Positions 41,184-50,554 of a DNA stretch of 55,649 nt are shown here, piece after piece. The notes under the pieces were generated by a model. It saw only the letters and a list, made by a program, of their open reading frames with translations, made no database searches and was not told where the DNA came from. Position numbers and translations under genes: made by a program. Each line of letters opens with the position of its first letter. Position 1 is the first letter of the stretch. The stretch is from Anaerolineae bacterium (GTDB taxonomy: Bacteria; Chloroflexota; Anaerolineae; Aggregatilineales; Phototrophicaceae), in contig JAIOHM010000159.1 in assembly GCA_019912965.1 (NCBI GenBank), positions 1 through 55,649 of the forward strand, written 5' to 3'.

Positions 41184-42196
41184 GTTTCGCGGTTCGTATT
41201 AATCTCATCCGCATCCAGAACAACGGGTGATTCTGGTACCGCGGCGTACTGGGTAAAGATTTCTGGCAGTTCCGCTTCCGGATTCACCGGGAAGACAAAC
41301 ATCTGCAAAGGCATGTCCTCCTGGAAAGCAGTACTCAACATAAAATCGACAAACTGCTGCGCGGCTTCAGGGTTTTGTGTGCCTGCCAGAATGCCAACGA
41401 ACTCGATTTGGCGAAAGCACGTTCCGTCGGCAATGATGCTGGCTGTTGGTGCAGTTTCCGGTGGGGTTTCCATAAAGTAAACTTCAACGGGCGGGCTGCT
41501 GGCGTAGCTTACCACCAGCGGGCGCGTTCCCTGACTGCCAGTGCTGCCACTGAACTGATTGTAGTAGGCATCAGACCAATCATCCGAGATATAGACATCA
41601 TTGGCAACCAAATCCGTCCAGAAATCGAGGTAGGTGTAGTCGCCGTCCGTGCCAAACTGGTTGATGGTTGCCAGCAAAAATGCTAATCCGGGCGAGGATG
41701 TGGCCGGGTTTTCGACTGTGAGCAATCCTTTATATTCAGGGCTGGTCAGTTCAATAAGCGATTGTGGAAGTGGCAAATCGTTTTCAGCGAAGTAGCTCAC
41801 ATCATAGTTGAGGCATACATCGCCGTAATCAATTGGCGTTACGCGGTTTTCCGGGTCAAGTTTGAACTCATCCGGCACATCAGCCAACAGTGCAGATTCG
41901 TAAGGCAGGAAAATTTCCGCTTCCAAAGCACGTCCGAGGAAGGTGTTATCTACACCAAACATCACATCACCCAGCGGATTTTCGCGGCTGAGGATAGATT
42001 GATTGACCATCGCCCCGGCATCGCCACTGCGCAGGATTTGGACTGTGATCCCTGTTTCTGCCTGAAACTGGTCAAGAATATCCTCGCTTACAGCGAAACT
42101 ATCATGGGTGACGAGGGTGATGGTCACTTCGTCCTGTGCTATTACAGGTACGCTCATCAAAAAGATGAACAGAACGAGCAAAACTGCGCTTTTCAT
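41147..42196 (-). CDS. thiB: Thiamine-binding periplasmic/lipid-side protein
   Basis: ThiB binds thiamine outside the membrane and hands it to ThiPQ. The 349-residue protein starts with a signal peptide (residues 1-20, ending PVIAQ). The core VTLVTHDSFAVSEDIL, EYKGLLTVENPATSSPGLAF and LVVSYASSPPVEVYF is typical of ThiB/TbpA. There is no lipobox Cys after the signal peptide. It is the first gene behind the TPP riboswitch, so thiBPQ is switched off when TPP is plentiful. Confidence 0.9.
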   Translation of the reverse strand: MKSAVLLVLFIFLMSVPVIAQDEVTITLVTHDSFAVSEDILDQFQAETGITVQILRSGDAGAMVNQSILSRENPLGDVMFGVDNTFLGRALEAEIFLPYESALLADVPDEFKLDPENRVTPIDYGDVCLNYDVSYFAENDLPLPQSLIELTSPEYKGLLTVENPATSSPGLAFLLATINQFGTDGDYTYLDFWTDLVANDVYISDDWSDAYYNQFSGSTGSQGTRPLVVSYASSPPVEVYFMETPPETAPTASIIADGTCFRQIEFVGILAGTQNPEAAQQFVDFMLSTAFQEDMPLQMFVFPVNPEAELPEIFTQYAAVPESPVVLDADEINTNRETWIQAWTEAVLR

Positions 42197-42254
42197 CGAA
42201 ACACTCCCTTCAGAATCGATTAGACGAAAGCAGACCGGGAGCCGAAAACGAAAA

Positions 42255-42282
42255 CCACTCCTAAAAGATGTTGTAGGAGTGG
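42255..42282 (-). terminator. Riboswitch terminator ahead of thiB
   Basis: On the minus strand CCACTCCTA and TAGGAGTGG form a 9-bp stem followed by TTTTCGTTTT. The aptamer end TAGGGAGTG can pair with CACTCCTA, so TPP binding would free the terminator. Confidence 0.88.
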
Positions 42283-42301
42283 CTGGTAGACGTTTATGGA
42301 T

Positions 42302-42392
42302 GGCACTCCCTACGCCGGTATGACCCGGATCAGGTTAAGGGTCGGTGCGACGTTACGCACCCTCTCAGCCCACTTGCGCGGACTCCCCTGGT
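42302..42392 (-). ncRNA. TPP riboswitch (THI element)
   Basis: On the minus strand all conserved parts of the TPP aptamer are present in order: GGGGAGTCC, GGCTGAGAGGGTGC, GACCCTTAACCTGATC, GGGTCATACCGGCGTAGGGA. It lies upstream of thiB with a terminator between, so it controls thiBPQ by transcription termination. Confidence 0.95.
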
Positions 42393-42452
42393 CTGTATGT
42401 TCAATTTGATATGATTATAAGCAGACAATGCAGCAAAATCCAGTGGATGGTC

Positions 42453-43253
42453 TCATTCTCTAGCTAAAAACTCATCCAGATAGGCTGAGAAGTTGCCCGC
42501 ATTACAGGCGTCAACGTAACGAATAAGCTCCCCTCCCGCGACTGGATATAAAGGGTAACAACTGGTCGGCCATGCACCGTTCGGCACATGAACCAGATGT
42601 GTTGCCCCGGGAGCAGGCACTAACAATCCATCTAAAGCGCGTTCAACCTGCTCAACGATGCGCTCAACCGTAACAATCACTGTTTTTGAAAGATAAATAA
42701 GTTCCTGATCAACACCGACGTTGTTGTTGATTTTGAAGTTACCGTAACGATCCCCTTCCAAGGCATGAATAACCACAATATCGGAATGTATAGCCGGGAA
42801 CGCTGTGAGTTCCTCGCCACTGTAGGGGTCGATAACCGTTTTTACATCGGGGCGGAGGCGCGGTAAATCTGTACCGACCCAGGCATGGGACGGCATAAAA
42901 CCAACACCAGAAACGCCAGCACGAATACCAAGCGCCAAACTAGCTTCAGTTTCCTCGACGATACGAACCGTGCCTTTTTGGGCGGCTTCTGTGAACATTG
43001 GCGCGAAACCGAATGATTCCAGACCGAAGTAGCAACTCCGCACTGCTCCAACACAGCCTGCCCCGACTAATAAATCCGATTCGTAGCCTGCCGTGAAGCA
43101 AAGTAAGGTTAGATTTTTAGGGCGCTGCGGGCGCTGAAGGAGTGCGCGCACAAATCCAACCGGGCGGCGGTACAGGGTCATCCCACCAAAAGCGAGGGTT
43201 TGACCATCCTGAACAAGATTTGCGGCTTCCTGTAATGAAATCCATTGATGCAT
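42453..43253 (-). CDS. CoA-transferase-like protein, subunit A
   Basis: The 266-residue protein belongs to the CoA-transferase family I (glutaconate or 3-oxoacid type), alpha subunit: AFGGMTLYRRPVGFVRALL, TLLCFTAGYESDLLVGAGCV and GFMPSHAWVGTDLP are typical. Alpha subunits of this group bind CoA and do not carry the catalytic Glu. The matching beta subunit lies at 48243-49055, about 5 kb away on the same strand. IpdA-type ring hydrolases share the fold, so the exact reaction is open. ATG at 43253 is followed closely by the MmcQ gene upstream. Confidence 0.8.
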   Translation of the reverse strand: MHQWISLQEAANLVQDGQTLAFGGMTLYRRPVGFVRALLQRPQRPKNLTLLCFTAGYESDLLVGAGCVGAVRSCYFGLESFGFAPMFTEAAQKGTVRIVEETEASLALGIRAGVSGVGFMPSHAWVGTDLPRLRPDVKTVIDPYSGEELTAFPAIHSDIVVIHALEGDRYGNFKINNNVGVDQELIYLSKTVIVTVERIVEQVERALDGLLVPAPGATHLVHVPNGAWPTSCYPLYPVAGGELIRYVDACNAGNFSAYLDEFLARE

Positions 43254-43273
43254 GAAATGTACTCTGTATAGGG

Positions 43274-43594
43274 TTATTCAGTCTGTAAAACAGCGCCGTC
43301 TTTCTTGGGCAAACCTTTGACAACCTGATTGTATGAGTGGTCAAGCATTTCGAGGATTTCATCATCGGGAATGCTGTCATCGAGCAAGATGGTATTCCAA
43401 TGCGTTTTGTTCATATGATAACCCGGTAAAACAGCCGGATCACATTTGAGGTTGACACGGGGGGATACATCCAGCGGAATCAACGCGAATATCTTCCCCA
43501 AAACCCGCAGCACGACTACATCATCCCCAAATGGAAAATCGTGGGTAACGCCTTTTTTAGCGAATGCGTAGTTTTTCAGTGATTCAATATCCAT
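43274..43594 (-). CDS. MmcQ/YjbR family protein
   Basis: This 106-residue protein has the compact MmcQ/YjbR (CyaY-like fold) pattern: KGVTHDFPFGDDVVVLRVLGK, INLKCDP-like VNLKCDP, and NKTHWNTILLDDSIP followed by a C-terminal SYNQVVKGLP. Members are small DNA-binding-like proteins of uncertain function. Confidence 0.85.
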   Translation of the reverse strand: MDIESLKNYAFAKKGVTHDFPFGDDVVVLRVLGKIFALIPLDVSPRVNLKCDPAVLPGYHMNKTHWNTILLDDSIPDDEILEMLDHSYNQVVKGLPKKDGAVLQTE

Positions 43595-43612
43595 GCCAAA
43601 TCCCCAAGATAG

Positions 43613-44662
43613 TCAGCACCAAATCACACGGCCTTCAGCGGCACGGAGCAAACGATCCCATAAAGCTATACCCAAGCCAGATTGTTCAAATCCATGTACC
43701 AGAATGGAATCCACACCTGCTGCATCTAATTCACGCATTCCTGTAAACAGGTTGTGGCTAATTTCAGAAAGATCATCACCCAGTTGAAATATTTGGGCGG
43801 GAATGCCGACAAAATAGCGTTGTTCAGCATTGGGAGCCAGGATACCGATTCGCCTGCCCGTTTCAACCAACTGGCGGGCACTGGACTGCATCGCTGGAAC
43901 GACCAAGTCCAGCGAACCGGCAAAAAGCAGCAGTTCGGCACGAGGGGAATAGTGCTTATAAAGCATCCCCGGAGCCTGAATACCCTCATCTTCCGGGCGC
44001 AAATGCTTAGAAATCACTTCAAGGTCTGGAATCAATGCGCGTAATGTCTCCAGCGCAATTCCACCGGGACGCAGCACCGCCGGGGGTGTACGTGTCAAAT
44101 CGAGAATGGTGGATTCCAGACCAATAACAGCGGCACCGCCGTCCAGAATGACATCAATGCGTCCAGATAAATCTTCAAAGACGTGAGCAGCGGTGGTGGC
44201 GCTGGGACGGGCGAAACGATTCGCGCTTGGGGCAGCGACAGGTAAATCTGCCACACGAAAAAGCTCCAGCGGAATTGCATGATTCGGTATCCTCACAGCA
44301 ACTGTATCCATACCAGCGGACACATTCGGTGAGATATCAGGACTGCGGCGCAAAACCAGAGTGAGTGGCCCCGGCCAGAAGCGATGTACCAAATCATGAG
44401 CAAGATCAGGAACATCACGTGCAACCAGCGACAATTGAGACGGATCATGCAGATGGACAATGATGGGGTCGGAAACGGGGCGACCTTTAGCTACGAATAT
44501 ACGCGCAACAGCAGCAGAATCTAAAGCATTCGCGCCCAATCCATAGACTGTTTCGGTAGGAAAAGCGACCAGCCCACCCTTATGCAATACATCAGCAGCA
44601 ATCTGAATACATTCTGTATTGGGGCTTTGCGGATTCACGGAAAAAACTTGCGTTTCGGGCAT
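43613..44662 (-). CDS. tsaC: L-threonylcarbamoyladenylate synthase
   Basis: The enzyme makes threonylcarbamoyl-AMP for the t6A37 modification of tRNAs. The 349-residue protein is the long Sua5 form with an extra C-terminal domain. The YrdC domain has GGLVAFPTETVYGLGANA near 29-46, RPVSDPIIVHLHDP near 61-74, PSANRFARPS, STILDLT-type STILDL and LRPG. The tail from about 235 on is the Sua5 C-terminal domain, with HYSPRAELLLF linking the two. It is a tRNA-modification housekeeping gene. Confidence 0.92.
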   Translation of the reverse strand: MPETQVFSVNPQSPNTECIQIAADVLHKGGLVAFPTETVYGLGANALDSAAVARIFVAKGRPVSDPIIVHLHDPSQLSLVARDVPDLAHDLVHRFWPGPLTLVLRRSPDISPNVSAGMDTVAVRIPNHAIPLELFRVADLPVAAPSANRFARPSATTAAHVFEDLSGRIDVILDGGAAVIGLESTILDLTRTPPAVLRPGGIALETLRALIPDLEVISKHLRPEDEGIQAPGMLYKHYSPRAELLLFAGSLDLVVPAMQSSARQLVETGRRIGILAPNAEQRYFVGIPAQIFQLGDDLSEISHNLFTGMRELDAAGVDSILVHGFEQSGLGIALWDRLLRAAEGRVIWC

Positions 44663-44795
44663 AAGGCTTTCTCAGACGAAGGGAAAACGGAGCAGATTGT
44701 GATTGGCTTGAAGTTATGATTAATACAGAACTCTCACACAAGGCCAAGCAGAAATCGCTATAATCATAGCATAAATACGTTGTATTGGAGAGCAT

Positions 44796-46019
44796 ATGTC
44801 CACGTTCGCACAATCGGTTTGGGAGCGGATTCAACCCTATAAAAGCAGTCTGCTTCTGATAGTGGTCTTTGTTGCAGGATTTGCACTCGGCAACCAGCAG
44901 TTGGTGAGTCAAGCACAAAGTAATACCGCACCGCCAGCAGGGGTTGAAAGCACATTCGAACCGTTCTGGCAGGTTTATAACCTGATAGAAAATGAATATC
45001 TTGATCGGAGCGATGTGACCCCGGAAGAACTCGTCAATGGGGCGATCAATGGTATGGTGGAATCGCTGGGCGATCAGTTCAGCGGGTACATGGATCCCGA
45101 AACCTACCCGCTCATGAACACTGATCTATCCGGCGAAGTTGAGGGTATTGGTGCGGTAGTCGAAACTGTAGAAGATACAGAAGAAATCCGTATTGTCAGC
45201 GTTATGGAAGGTTCACCCGCTGAAGCCGCCGGACTACGTGGTGGGGATATATTTGTAGAAGTTGATGGTGAGGATGTAACCGGGCTAACCCAACTGGAAT
45301 TGGTCACTAAAGTACGCGGGCCAGCGGGCAGCACTGTTGAACTGACAATGCTCCGGGGCGAGGAATTGATCGAATTCAGCATTCAACGGGCACGCATCAC
45401 CATACCCACTGTGGAATGGGAAATGCTGGATAGCAATCTTGGTTACATCAAATTGCGAGACTTCAGTGTGAACGCGCGGGAACAAATCGACACGGCATTA
45501 GACGAGTTGGATGTGAACAATCTGGATGGACTGGTGCTCGATTTGCGCGGCAATCCCGGCGGTTTGCTCACCACTGCTATTGATGTTGCCAGTGCCTTCG
45601 TCAAAGATGGAACGATTTTGATCGAAGACTTTGGCGGTGAACGTGAGCAGGTGTTCGAAGCCAATGGAAGCTACATTGGGGTTTCTATCCCCCTCGTTGT
45701 TCTCGTGGATGACAACAGCGCAAGCGCCTCCGAGCTGGTAGCAGGTGCATTGCAGGACAACGGTCGGGCAACCATTGTGGGTGTGACGACTTTCGGCAAG
45801 GGGACAGTACAAACCTGGCAATCGCTGGTGAATGGCGGTGGCATCCGGCTGACGATTGCCAGATGGCTAACCCCCAACGGCAACTGGATACATGGTCAAG
45901 GTATTACGCCCGACGTGGTGGTTGAATGGCCGGTTGAAGGCCGCGATAACACTAATGACCCGCAATTGAATGCAGCTATTGATCTTCTGGAAATGCGGGC
46001 AACACAACTTAACCCTTAA
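44796..46019 (+). CDS. S41-family carboxy-terminal processing protease
   Basis: The 407-residue protease has an N-terminal membrane anchor (residues 17-35), a PDZ domain near 100-180 (GIGAVVETVEDTEEIRIVSV... AGLRGGDIFVEVDGEDV), and the S41 catalytic domain. The catalytic Ser lies in DNSASASELVAGAL and the Lys in TTFGKGTVQTWQ. The fold and motifs match CtpA/Prc proteases acting outside the membrane. GGAGAG precedes the ATG, and TATAAT at 44759-44764 is a likely -10 box. Confidence 0.9.
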   Translation: MSTFAQSVWERIQPYKSSLLLIVVFVAGFALGNQQLVSQAQSNTAPPAGVESTFEPFWQVYNLIENEYLDRSDVTPEELVNGAINGMVESLGDQFSGYMDPETYPLMNTDLSGEVEGIGAVVETVEDTEEIRIVSVMEGSPAEAAGLRGGDIFVEVDGEDVTGLTQLELVTKVRGPAGSTVELTMLRGEELIEFSIQRARITIPTVEWEMLDSNLGYIKLRDFSVNAREQIDTALDELDVNNLDGLVLDLRGNPGGLLTTAIDVASAFVKDGTILIEDFGGEREQVFEANGSYIGVSIPLVVLVDDNSASASELVAGALQDNGRATIVGVTTFGKGTVQTWQSLVNGGGIRLTIARWLTPNGNWIHGQGITPDVVVEWPVEGRDNTNDPQLNAAIDLLEMRATQLNP

Positions 46020-46166
46020 AGAATCAGCCTGATAAACAGGTGGTAGCAGGTAATCTTACAAATAACATTACGCAACATTCGGGAGGACTTCTGCCAACAC
46101 TTTGCAAGCAAGGATGAGCGTGCTATACTGCGTGGGCTTTCCTAAAAAAATCCAGGAGTTGACTCC

Positions 46167-46397
46167 ATGCAGGTGGCGTTACAAATTGCTTCAATTGTGG
46201 TTTCGATTGTACTGATTATCCTGATTCTGCTTCAGGTCAAGGGCGGCGCACTGGGCAGCCTGCTGGGTGGTGATGTAGGCGGCGGGTTAGCACGGACACG
46301 GCGTGGTTTGGAAAAGACACTGTTCCAAATCACCATTGGTCTATCCATTGCCTTTCTGGCGATTTCGCTTCTGTCTGTAGTCGCCTTCCAACAGTAA
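46167..46397 (+). CDS. secG: Preprotein translocase subunit SecG
   Basis: The 76-residue protein has two membrane segments (about 6-25 and 52-72) with the typical connecting region KGGALGSLLGG, a hallmark of SecG. It joins SecY and SecE in the general secretion channel. AGGAG precedes the ATG. A terminator follows. Confidence 0.93.
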   Translation: MQVALQIASIVVSIVLIILILLQVKGGALGSLLGGDVGGGLARTRRGLEKTLFQITIGLSIAFLAISLLSVVAFQQ

Positions 46398-46440
46398 ACC
46401 GCTCTGCGTTTTCCATTGGTTGTATCATCGTATGCTATAA

Positions 46441-46467
46441 GGTGTTTTGCAATTCAACAAAACACCC
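46441..46467 (+). terminator. Intrinsic terminator after secG
   Basis: GGTGTTTTG and CAAAACACC form a perfect 9-bp stem followed by CTTTTGC. It overlaps the long open frame that runs into the next gene, which supports the later start of that gene. Confidence 0.85.
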
Positions 46468-46488
46468 TTTTGCGTTGAGGCAGGTTTT

Positions 46489-48246
46489 ATGCTGCGTGGA
46501 TTCCGCTGGCAAATTCTGGTTCTGGTGATGGCAGTAGTGCTCTTTGCTGCCAGCTTACTCAGCAGGCAGGATTCTACACCTCAACCAACACCAGTCCCAA
46601 CCGCCGAAACAACCTCTATCCCAGACAGTCCCACACAAATCCCACTGCCAACTTCGCTTCCGGGGGTGATACCTCCTAGCAGCCTCAGTGAGACACCCAC
46701 CTATCGTGAAGCGTTGGTCGGGAATATACAACGGCTAAACCCGCTGTTTGCCAATCTGAATCCAGTTGATCGAGACATTTCTTCGCTCATTTTCGAGGGG
46801 TTGACGCGGATTGATGCCTATGGTCAACCCGTACCCGGACTGGCAAAAAGCTGGATAATCTCGTCCGATGCGCTGGAATATATTGTTCAACTGCGCGAGG
46901 ATGTGCTGTGGCAGGATGGGATTGGCTTTAACGCAACCGATGTGATTTACACCTTCTCGTTACTCCAAGCGAATGATTTCCCCGGCGATGCGGCTCTGGG
47001 AGCATTCTGGAGAACTATTGAAGTTGAACTACTGGATACTTATCTGGTGCGTTTCCGTCTGACGCAACCGCTGGGCAACTTTCTGGATGCATTAAGCATT
47101 GGCATTCTACCGGAACATGCCCTCCGGGGCACGACGGCTGCACAAATCAGCAATCACCCTTTCAATCTTTCCCCGATTGGCACAGGGCCTTATCAGTTGG
47201 AAGCGGCGCGTTCCATCAGTGGAAGTCAGCCAGAAATTATCGACTTACGTACAGCACCCGCTTATCGCCAACGTCCCGAAGGCCAGAGCGGATATGCACT
47301 TGACCGACTGACATTCCGGTTATACAACAGCTTTGAGCAGGCGTTAAGTGCGCTGCGATCCGGTGAGGTGGATGGCCTAGCGGGGCGTAACCGCAGCGAA
47401 CGCGAGGCGCTGCTGGGACTATCTACCCTCAACATCCATACAGCGATTGATCCCACATTAGGGGTTTTAATCTTCAACTGGCAGCGGGATAGTGTGGCAT
47501 TCTTTCGGGAACAGCGTGTGCGGATTGGATTGCAAACCGGGCTAGACCGCAGTTCAATTATTGAACGGTATCTCTCTGGTGCAGCCGTGTTGGCAGACAG
47601 CCCTCTCATTCCGGGATCATGGGCATACAGCGCGGACTTGCTCTGGCCGCGTCCCAGTGTGGAAGCCGCACGACAACTTCTGGAAACAGCCAATTTACGG
47701 CGCAACGACAGCAATGCCGAAGCTACGGCAGAACCAACCAGCACATTGTTCAGTTTCAGCATCCTCGTACCCAATGACCCCATATTGGTCGGCATGATGC
47801 AGGAAGTCGCCGCACAGTGGTCACAACTCAACATCACGGTAACCGTCGATGCGGTTGACCTCGTAACCTATCAATCCCGGCTGGATGCGGGCGAATTTGA
47901 TGCTGCATTGGTGGAGCTTTCGATGGGACAAAGTGCTGATCCAGATGTGTATCAATTCTGGGATCAAGAGCCACCTGAGGGGAAAAATTATGGTGGTATG
48001 GATGATCGCCGGATTAATGAGGAATTGGAACGCGCGCGGCGTGACCCTAACGGGATCAACCGGATCATCCGCTACACTAATTTTCAACGAACATTCATCG
48101 AACGGGCAATCGCTATTCCCTTGTATTACCCACTTTATACCTATGTGACCGCACCGCAAATCAGCGGCATTCAGTTGGGATACATGGCAACCCCGGCCAG
48201 CAGATTCTACACTCTTCAGGATTGGGGTATTACCCTGCCCAACTAG
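46489..48246 (+). CDS. ABC transporter substrate-binding protein, family 5
   Basis: The 585-residue protein is a solute-binding protein of the peptide/nickel family. After an N-terminal membrane helix (about 5-25) comes a Pro/Thr-rich stretch (PQPTPVPTAETT), then the family core: LVGNIQRLNPLFANLNPVDRDI, SLIFEGLTRIDAYGQPVPGLAKSW and GPYQLEAAR. I start at ATG 46489 because the upstream frame lies in a terminator. The transporter genes are not in the window, so the substrate is unknown. It ends on the stop codon of the convergent CoA-transferase gene. Confidence 0.85.
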   Translation: MLRGFRWQILVLVMAVVLFAASLLSRQDSTPQPTPVPTAETTSIPDSPTQIPLPTSLPGVIPPSSLSETPTYREALVGNIQRLNPLFANLNPVDRDISSLIFEGLTRIDAYGQPVPGLAKSWIISSDALEYIVQLREDVLWQDGIGFNATDVIYTFSLLQANDFPGDAALGAFWRTIEVELLDTYLVRFRLTQPLGNFLDALSIGILPEHALRGTTAAQISNHPFNLSPIGTGPYQLEAARSISGSQPEIIDLRTAPAYRQRPEGQSGYALDRLTFRLYNSFEQALSALRSGEVDGLAGRNRSEREALLGLSTLNIHTAIDPTLGVLIFNWQRDSVAFFREQRVRIGLQTGLDRSSIIERYLSGAAVLADSPLIPGSWAYSADLLWPRPSVEAARQLLETANLRRNDSNAEATAEPTSTLFSFSILVPNDPILVGMMQEVAAQWSQLNITVTVDAVDLVTYQSRLDAGEFDAALVELSMGQSADPDVYQFWDQEPPEGKNYGGMDDRRINEELERARRDPNGINRIIRYTNFQRTFIERAIAIPLYYPLYTYVTAPQISGIQLGYMATPASRFYTLQDWGITLPN

Positions 48247-49055
48247 AGCGCATTTTCGCGGGCGAGGATTTCTCGCAAAAGGTCTTTGCGCGCACCACCC
48301 CCGAGCGTTTCAAGTTTACGAACCCCAAGCGGGTCAATTTCTTCACGCAAGAGGCGGATTTCCTCAGCCGACGGCAAGGGAGTCTCACCTAAATTCGGTA
48401 TGATTTCCAATTCAAAGCCGGTTTTCTTCTGCATCTGTTCAAGGGTAACACCGGGATGCAAGCTCGTCAGGCGCATTCGCCCATTAACCCAATCAAACTG
48501 CCCCAAATCACTAACCAGATATTTGACCCCTGAACCCCGTTTGCGATGCGGAACATGCCCCAAGCCACTGACATAGTCTAATTCCTGTACAAAGGTTACG
48601 CGGGAATGACGCGGGACATAGAGATAGATTTTATCGGAAAAGGTGGTTACATCCGGGATGCCGCCCGTTCCCGGCAGGCGCATACGTGGACGGAAATAGT
48701 CACTCCCAAAGGCAACATTATTGAAGTTACCAACAGCATCCACCTGCGCGGGGCGGAAAAACTCTTTCAGTTCATAGCAGGGCAAAAGGTCGATCACACC
48801 TGCGATAAAGCCAAAATGAATCTGTGCCTTACCTAACCACAGGTCTTCTACCCGCCCTACCCCAAGCTGCGCCCAATCCTGACACAATCCCTGCCCAATG
48901 GCCGATGAGAAACTGACATTAGGCGCGTGGGTCAGCTTCGCCAAGATAAACCCCGCCATCACCAGCGGGGTGTTGATACCCTGAGCCAAAACTTCGCCAT
49001 CCACAACCTGACGCGCGATGCAAACCGAGATGAGTTCATCAACTGTGAAATCCAT
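48243..49055 (-). CDS. CoA-transferase-like protein, subunit B
   Basis: This 271-residue protein is the beta subunit type of the CoA-transferase family I: FILAKLTHAPNVSFSSAIG, FGSDYFRPRMRLPGTGG and GVKYLVSDLGQFDWVNGRMRL. The usual catalytic Glu of beta subunits (in an S-E-N-G-type motif) is not visible at the SSAIG position, which points to a variant activity such as the IpdB type. The ATG overlaps the rtcB stop (TGATG). The alpha subunit is about 5 kb away, so the pair is unusually split. Confidence 0.75.
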   Translation of the reverse strand: MDFTVDELISVCIARQVVDGEVLAQGINTPLVMAGFILAKLTHAPNVSFSSAIGQGLCQDWAQLGVGRVEDLWLGKAQIHFGFIAGVIDLLPCYELKEFFRPAQVDAVGNFNNVAFGSDYFRPRMRLPGTGGIPDVTTFSDKIYLYVPRHSRVTFVQELDYVSGLGHVPHRKRGSGVKYLVSDLGQFDWVNGRMRLTSLHPGVTLEQMQKKTGFELEIIPNLGETPLPSAEEIRLLREEIDPLGVRKLETLGGGARKDLLREILARENAL

Positions 49056-50290
49056 CAATCTTCTGCCTTGCTACCTGTGCCGTCCATCCGCACCATCACA
49101 GGCTTAAATTTACCGATAATCTCGATCAAATCCGATTGGGCGGCGATAACAACTTCAATCGGTTTATAGGCCTGCGGCGATTCATCCAAACCAGCACCGA
49201 TGAGGGTGACATCGCGTTCCTTGAGATAACGATCACGCTCGGTTTTGGTAATGCTTTTCAGGGCGGCTGTGCGGCTCATCTGTCGGCCTGCGCCGTGTGC
49301 CGCCGAATTGAGCGATTCGATTACACCTTTGCCACGCACCAGAAAACCGGGGTCAGCCATCGATCCGGGGATGAAACCCATCACACCCTTGCCTGCCGGG
49401 GTTGCTCCTTTACGGTGGACGATCACTTCACGGTCAGGTTCGGCAAAACCGGATGGCGCGGGAATACGCTCTTTCCAAGCAAAATTATGGTGATTTTCAA
49501 CGCTGTAAAGCGGCTTCAGACCAACAGCTTTCGCCACACGTTTATGAATCACTTCATGATTAGCAGCGGCAAAGCGCCCCGCCAATTCCATCGCAATCCA
49601 GTATTCCTGTCCTTCGTTCCAATCCAGCGGCAGCCATGCAAGATGGCGCACCGCCTTATCCAGATTGGGATGCAGCTTCATTGCCACTTCTGAATAGTGG
49701 TTGGCGATTTTGAAACCGACTCCACGCGAGCCGCTGTGCGACAGCAACGCGAGGTACTCGCCAGCTTTCAGCCCTAACTGCTCATCGTCTTGTTCGAGGC
49801 GCAGGCTGCCCCAATCGACAAAATGATTTCCACTGCCAGAAGTGCCAAGCTGCTCGTAAGCCTTATCTTTGAGCGAGGCGAGAAAACGAGTGGCTGTCCA
49901 ATCCGGGTCGTCCAGTACATCATGTTCGGCGCGCTCATGTTTGCCCCAAATTTTGCCCGCGCCAAAACGGGTATTTTCGATCAGGGCATTTTTGAATTGC
50001 CCAGCTTTTTGCTTGATCACAATTGGGGACTGCGGAAAAACAGACAGGCGAACACGACAGGCAATATCGACACCAACCGCATACGGGATTACAGCATCTT
50101 CAGTTGCCAACACACCACCGATGGGCAAGCCATAACCCACGTGGGCATCCGGCATCAGTGCCCCAGCCACACTAATTGGTAAACGCATAGCAGCGTTCAT
50201 CTGTGCCAGCGACTGTTCATCAATCTGTTCAGCACCCCACACCCGATAGGGCAGCGGAATGGCGCGAATTTCGTTCTCGTAAACAGACAC
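49055..50290 (-). CDS. rtcB: RNA-splicing ligase RtcB
   Basis: RtcB joins RNA 2',3'-cyclic phosphate and 5'-OH ends, using GTP and manganese. The 411-residue protein shows PDAHVGYGLPIGGV, GVDIACRV with the metal-binding Cys, GSGNHFVDWG, LSHSGSRGVG, VENHHNFAW and the guanylylated His in HGAGRQMSR. It is coupled to the CoA-transferase beta gene by a TGATG overlap, a curious pairing. It may relate to the tRNA with its intron only by coincidence, since group I splicing needs no ligase. Confidence 0.93.
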   Translation of the reverse strand: MSVYENEIRAIPLPYRVWGAEQIDEQSLAQMNAAMRLPISVAGALMPDAHVGYGLPIGGVLATEDAVIPYAVGVDIACRVRLSVFPQSPIVIKQKAGQFKNALIENTRFGAGKIWGKHERAEHDVLDDPDWTATRFLASLKDKAYEQLGTSGSGNHFVDWGSLRLEQDDEQLGLKAGEYLALLSHSGSRGVGFKIANHYSEVAMKLHPNLDKAVRHLAWLPLDWNEGQEYWIAMELAGRFAAANHEVIHKRVAKAVGLKPLYSVENHHNFAWKERIPAPSGFAEPDREVIVHRKGATPAGKGVMGFIPGSMADPGFLVRGKGVIESLNSAAHGAGRQMSRTAALKSITKTERDRYLKERDVTLIGAGLDESPQAYKPIEVVIAAQSDLIEIIGKFKPVMVRMDGTGSKAED

Positions 50291-50554
50291 GATTTAGCTT
50301 CCCTAAACATTAAACACTTTAAAGATCATAAGGGGTCAAGAAGGATTTTTCAAGAGAGAATTCATTTATCAAGTAAACCGCGACCATCAATAATCGTGTG
50401 TTGGCATTTTCAGGTTTAGAAGGTTGAGATCGGGTTAGATTTATTGGCTGCGAAGAAGGGGCGCTTTGCCCGGTGTCATAACTAATGCTACAATGCCATC
50501 ATACCGAGAGCAATCATACCCGACTCTATCGGGATTAGGAAACAGGAGCATTGG
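50291..50554. other. Divergent intergenic region between rtcB and the cNMP-binding gene
   Basis: I see no gene or structured RNA here. CAGGAGC before 50555 is the ribosome-binding site of the next gene. Confidence 0.5.

Noticed and set aside
46447..46488. Extended N-terminus of the solute-binding protein from TTG 46447
   Set aside because: This stretch is the hairpin of the secG terminator. The ATG at 46489 with GAGG upstream is the likely start.
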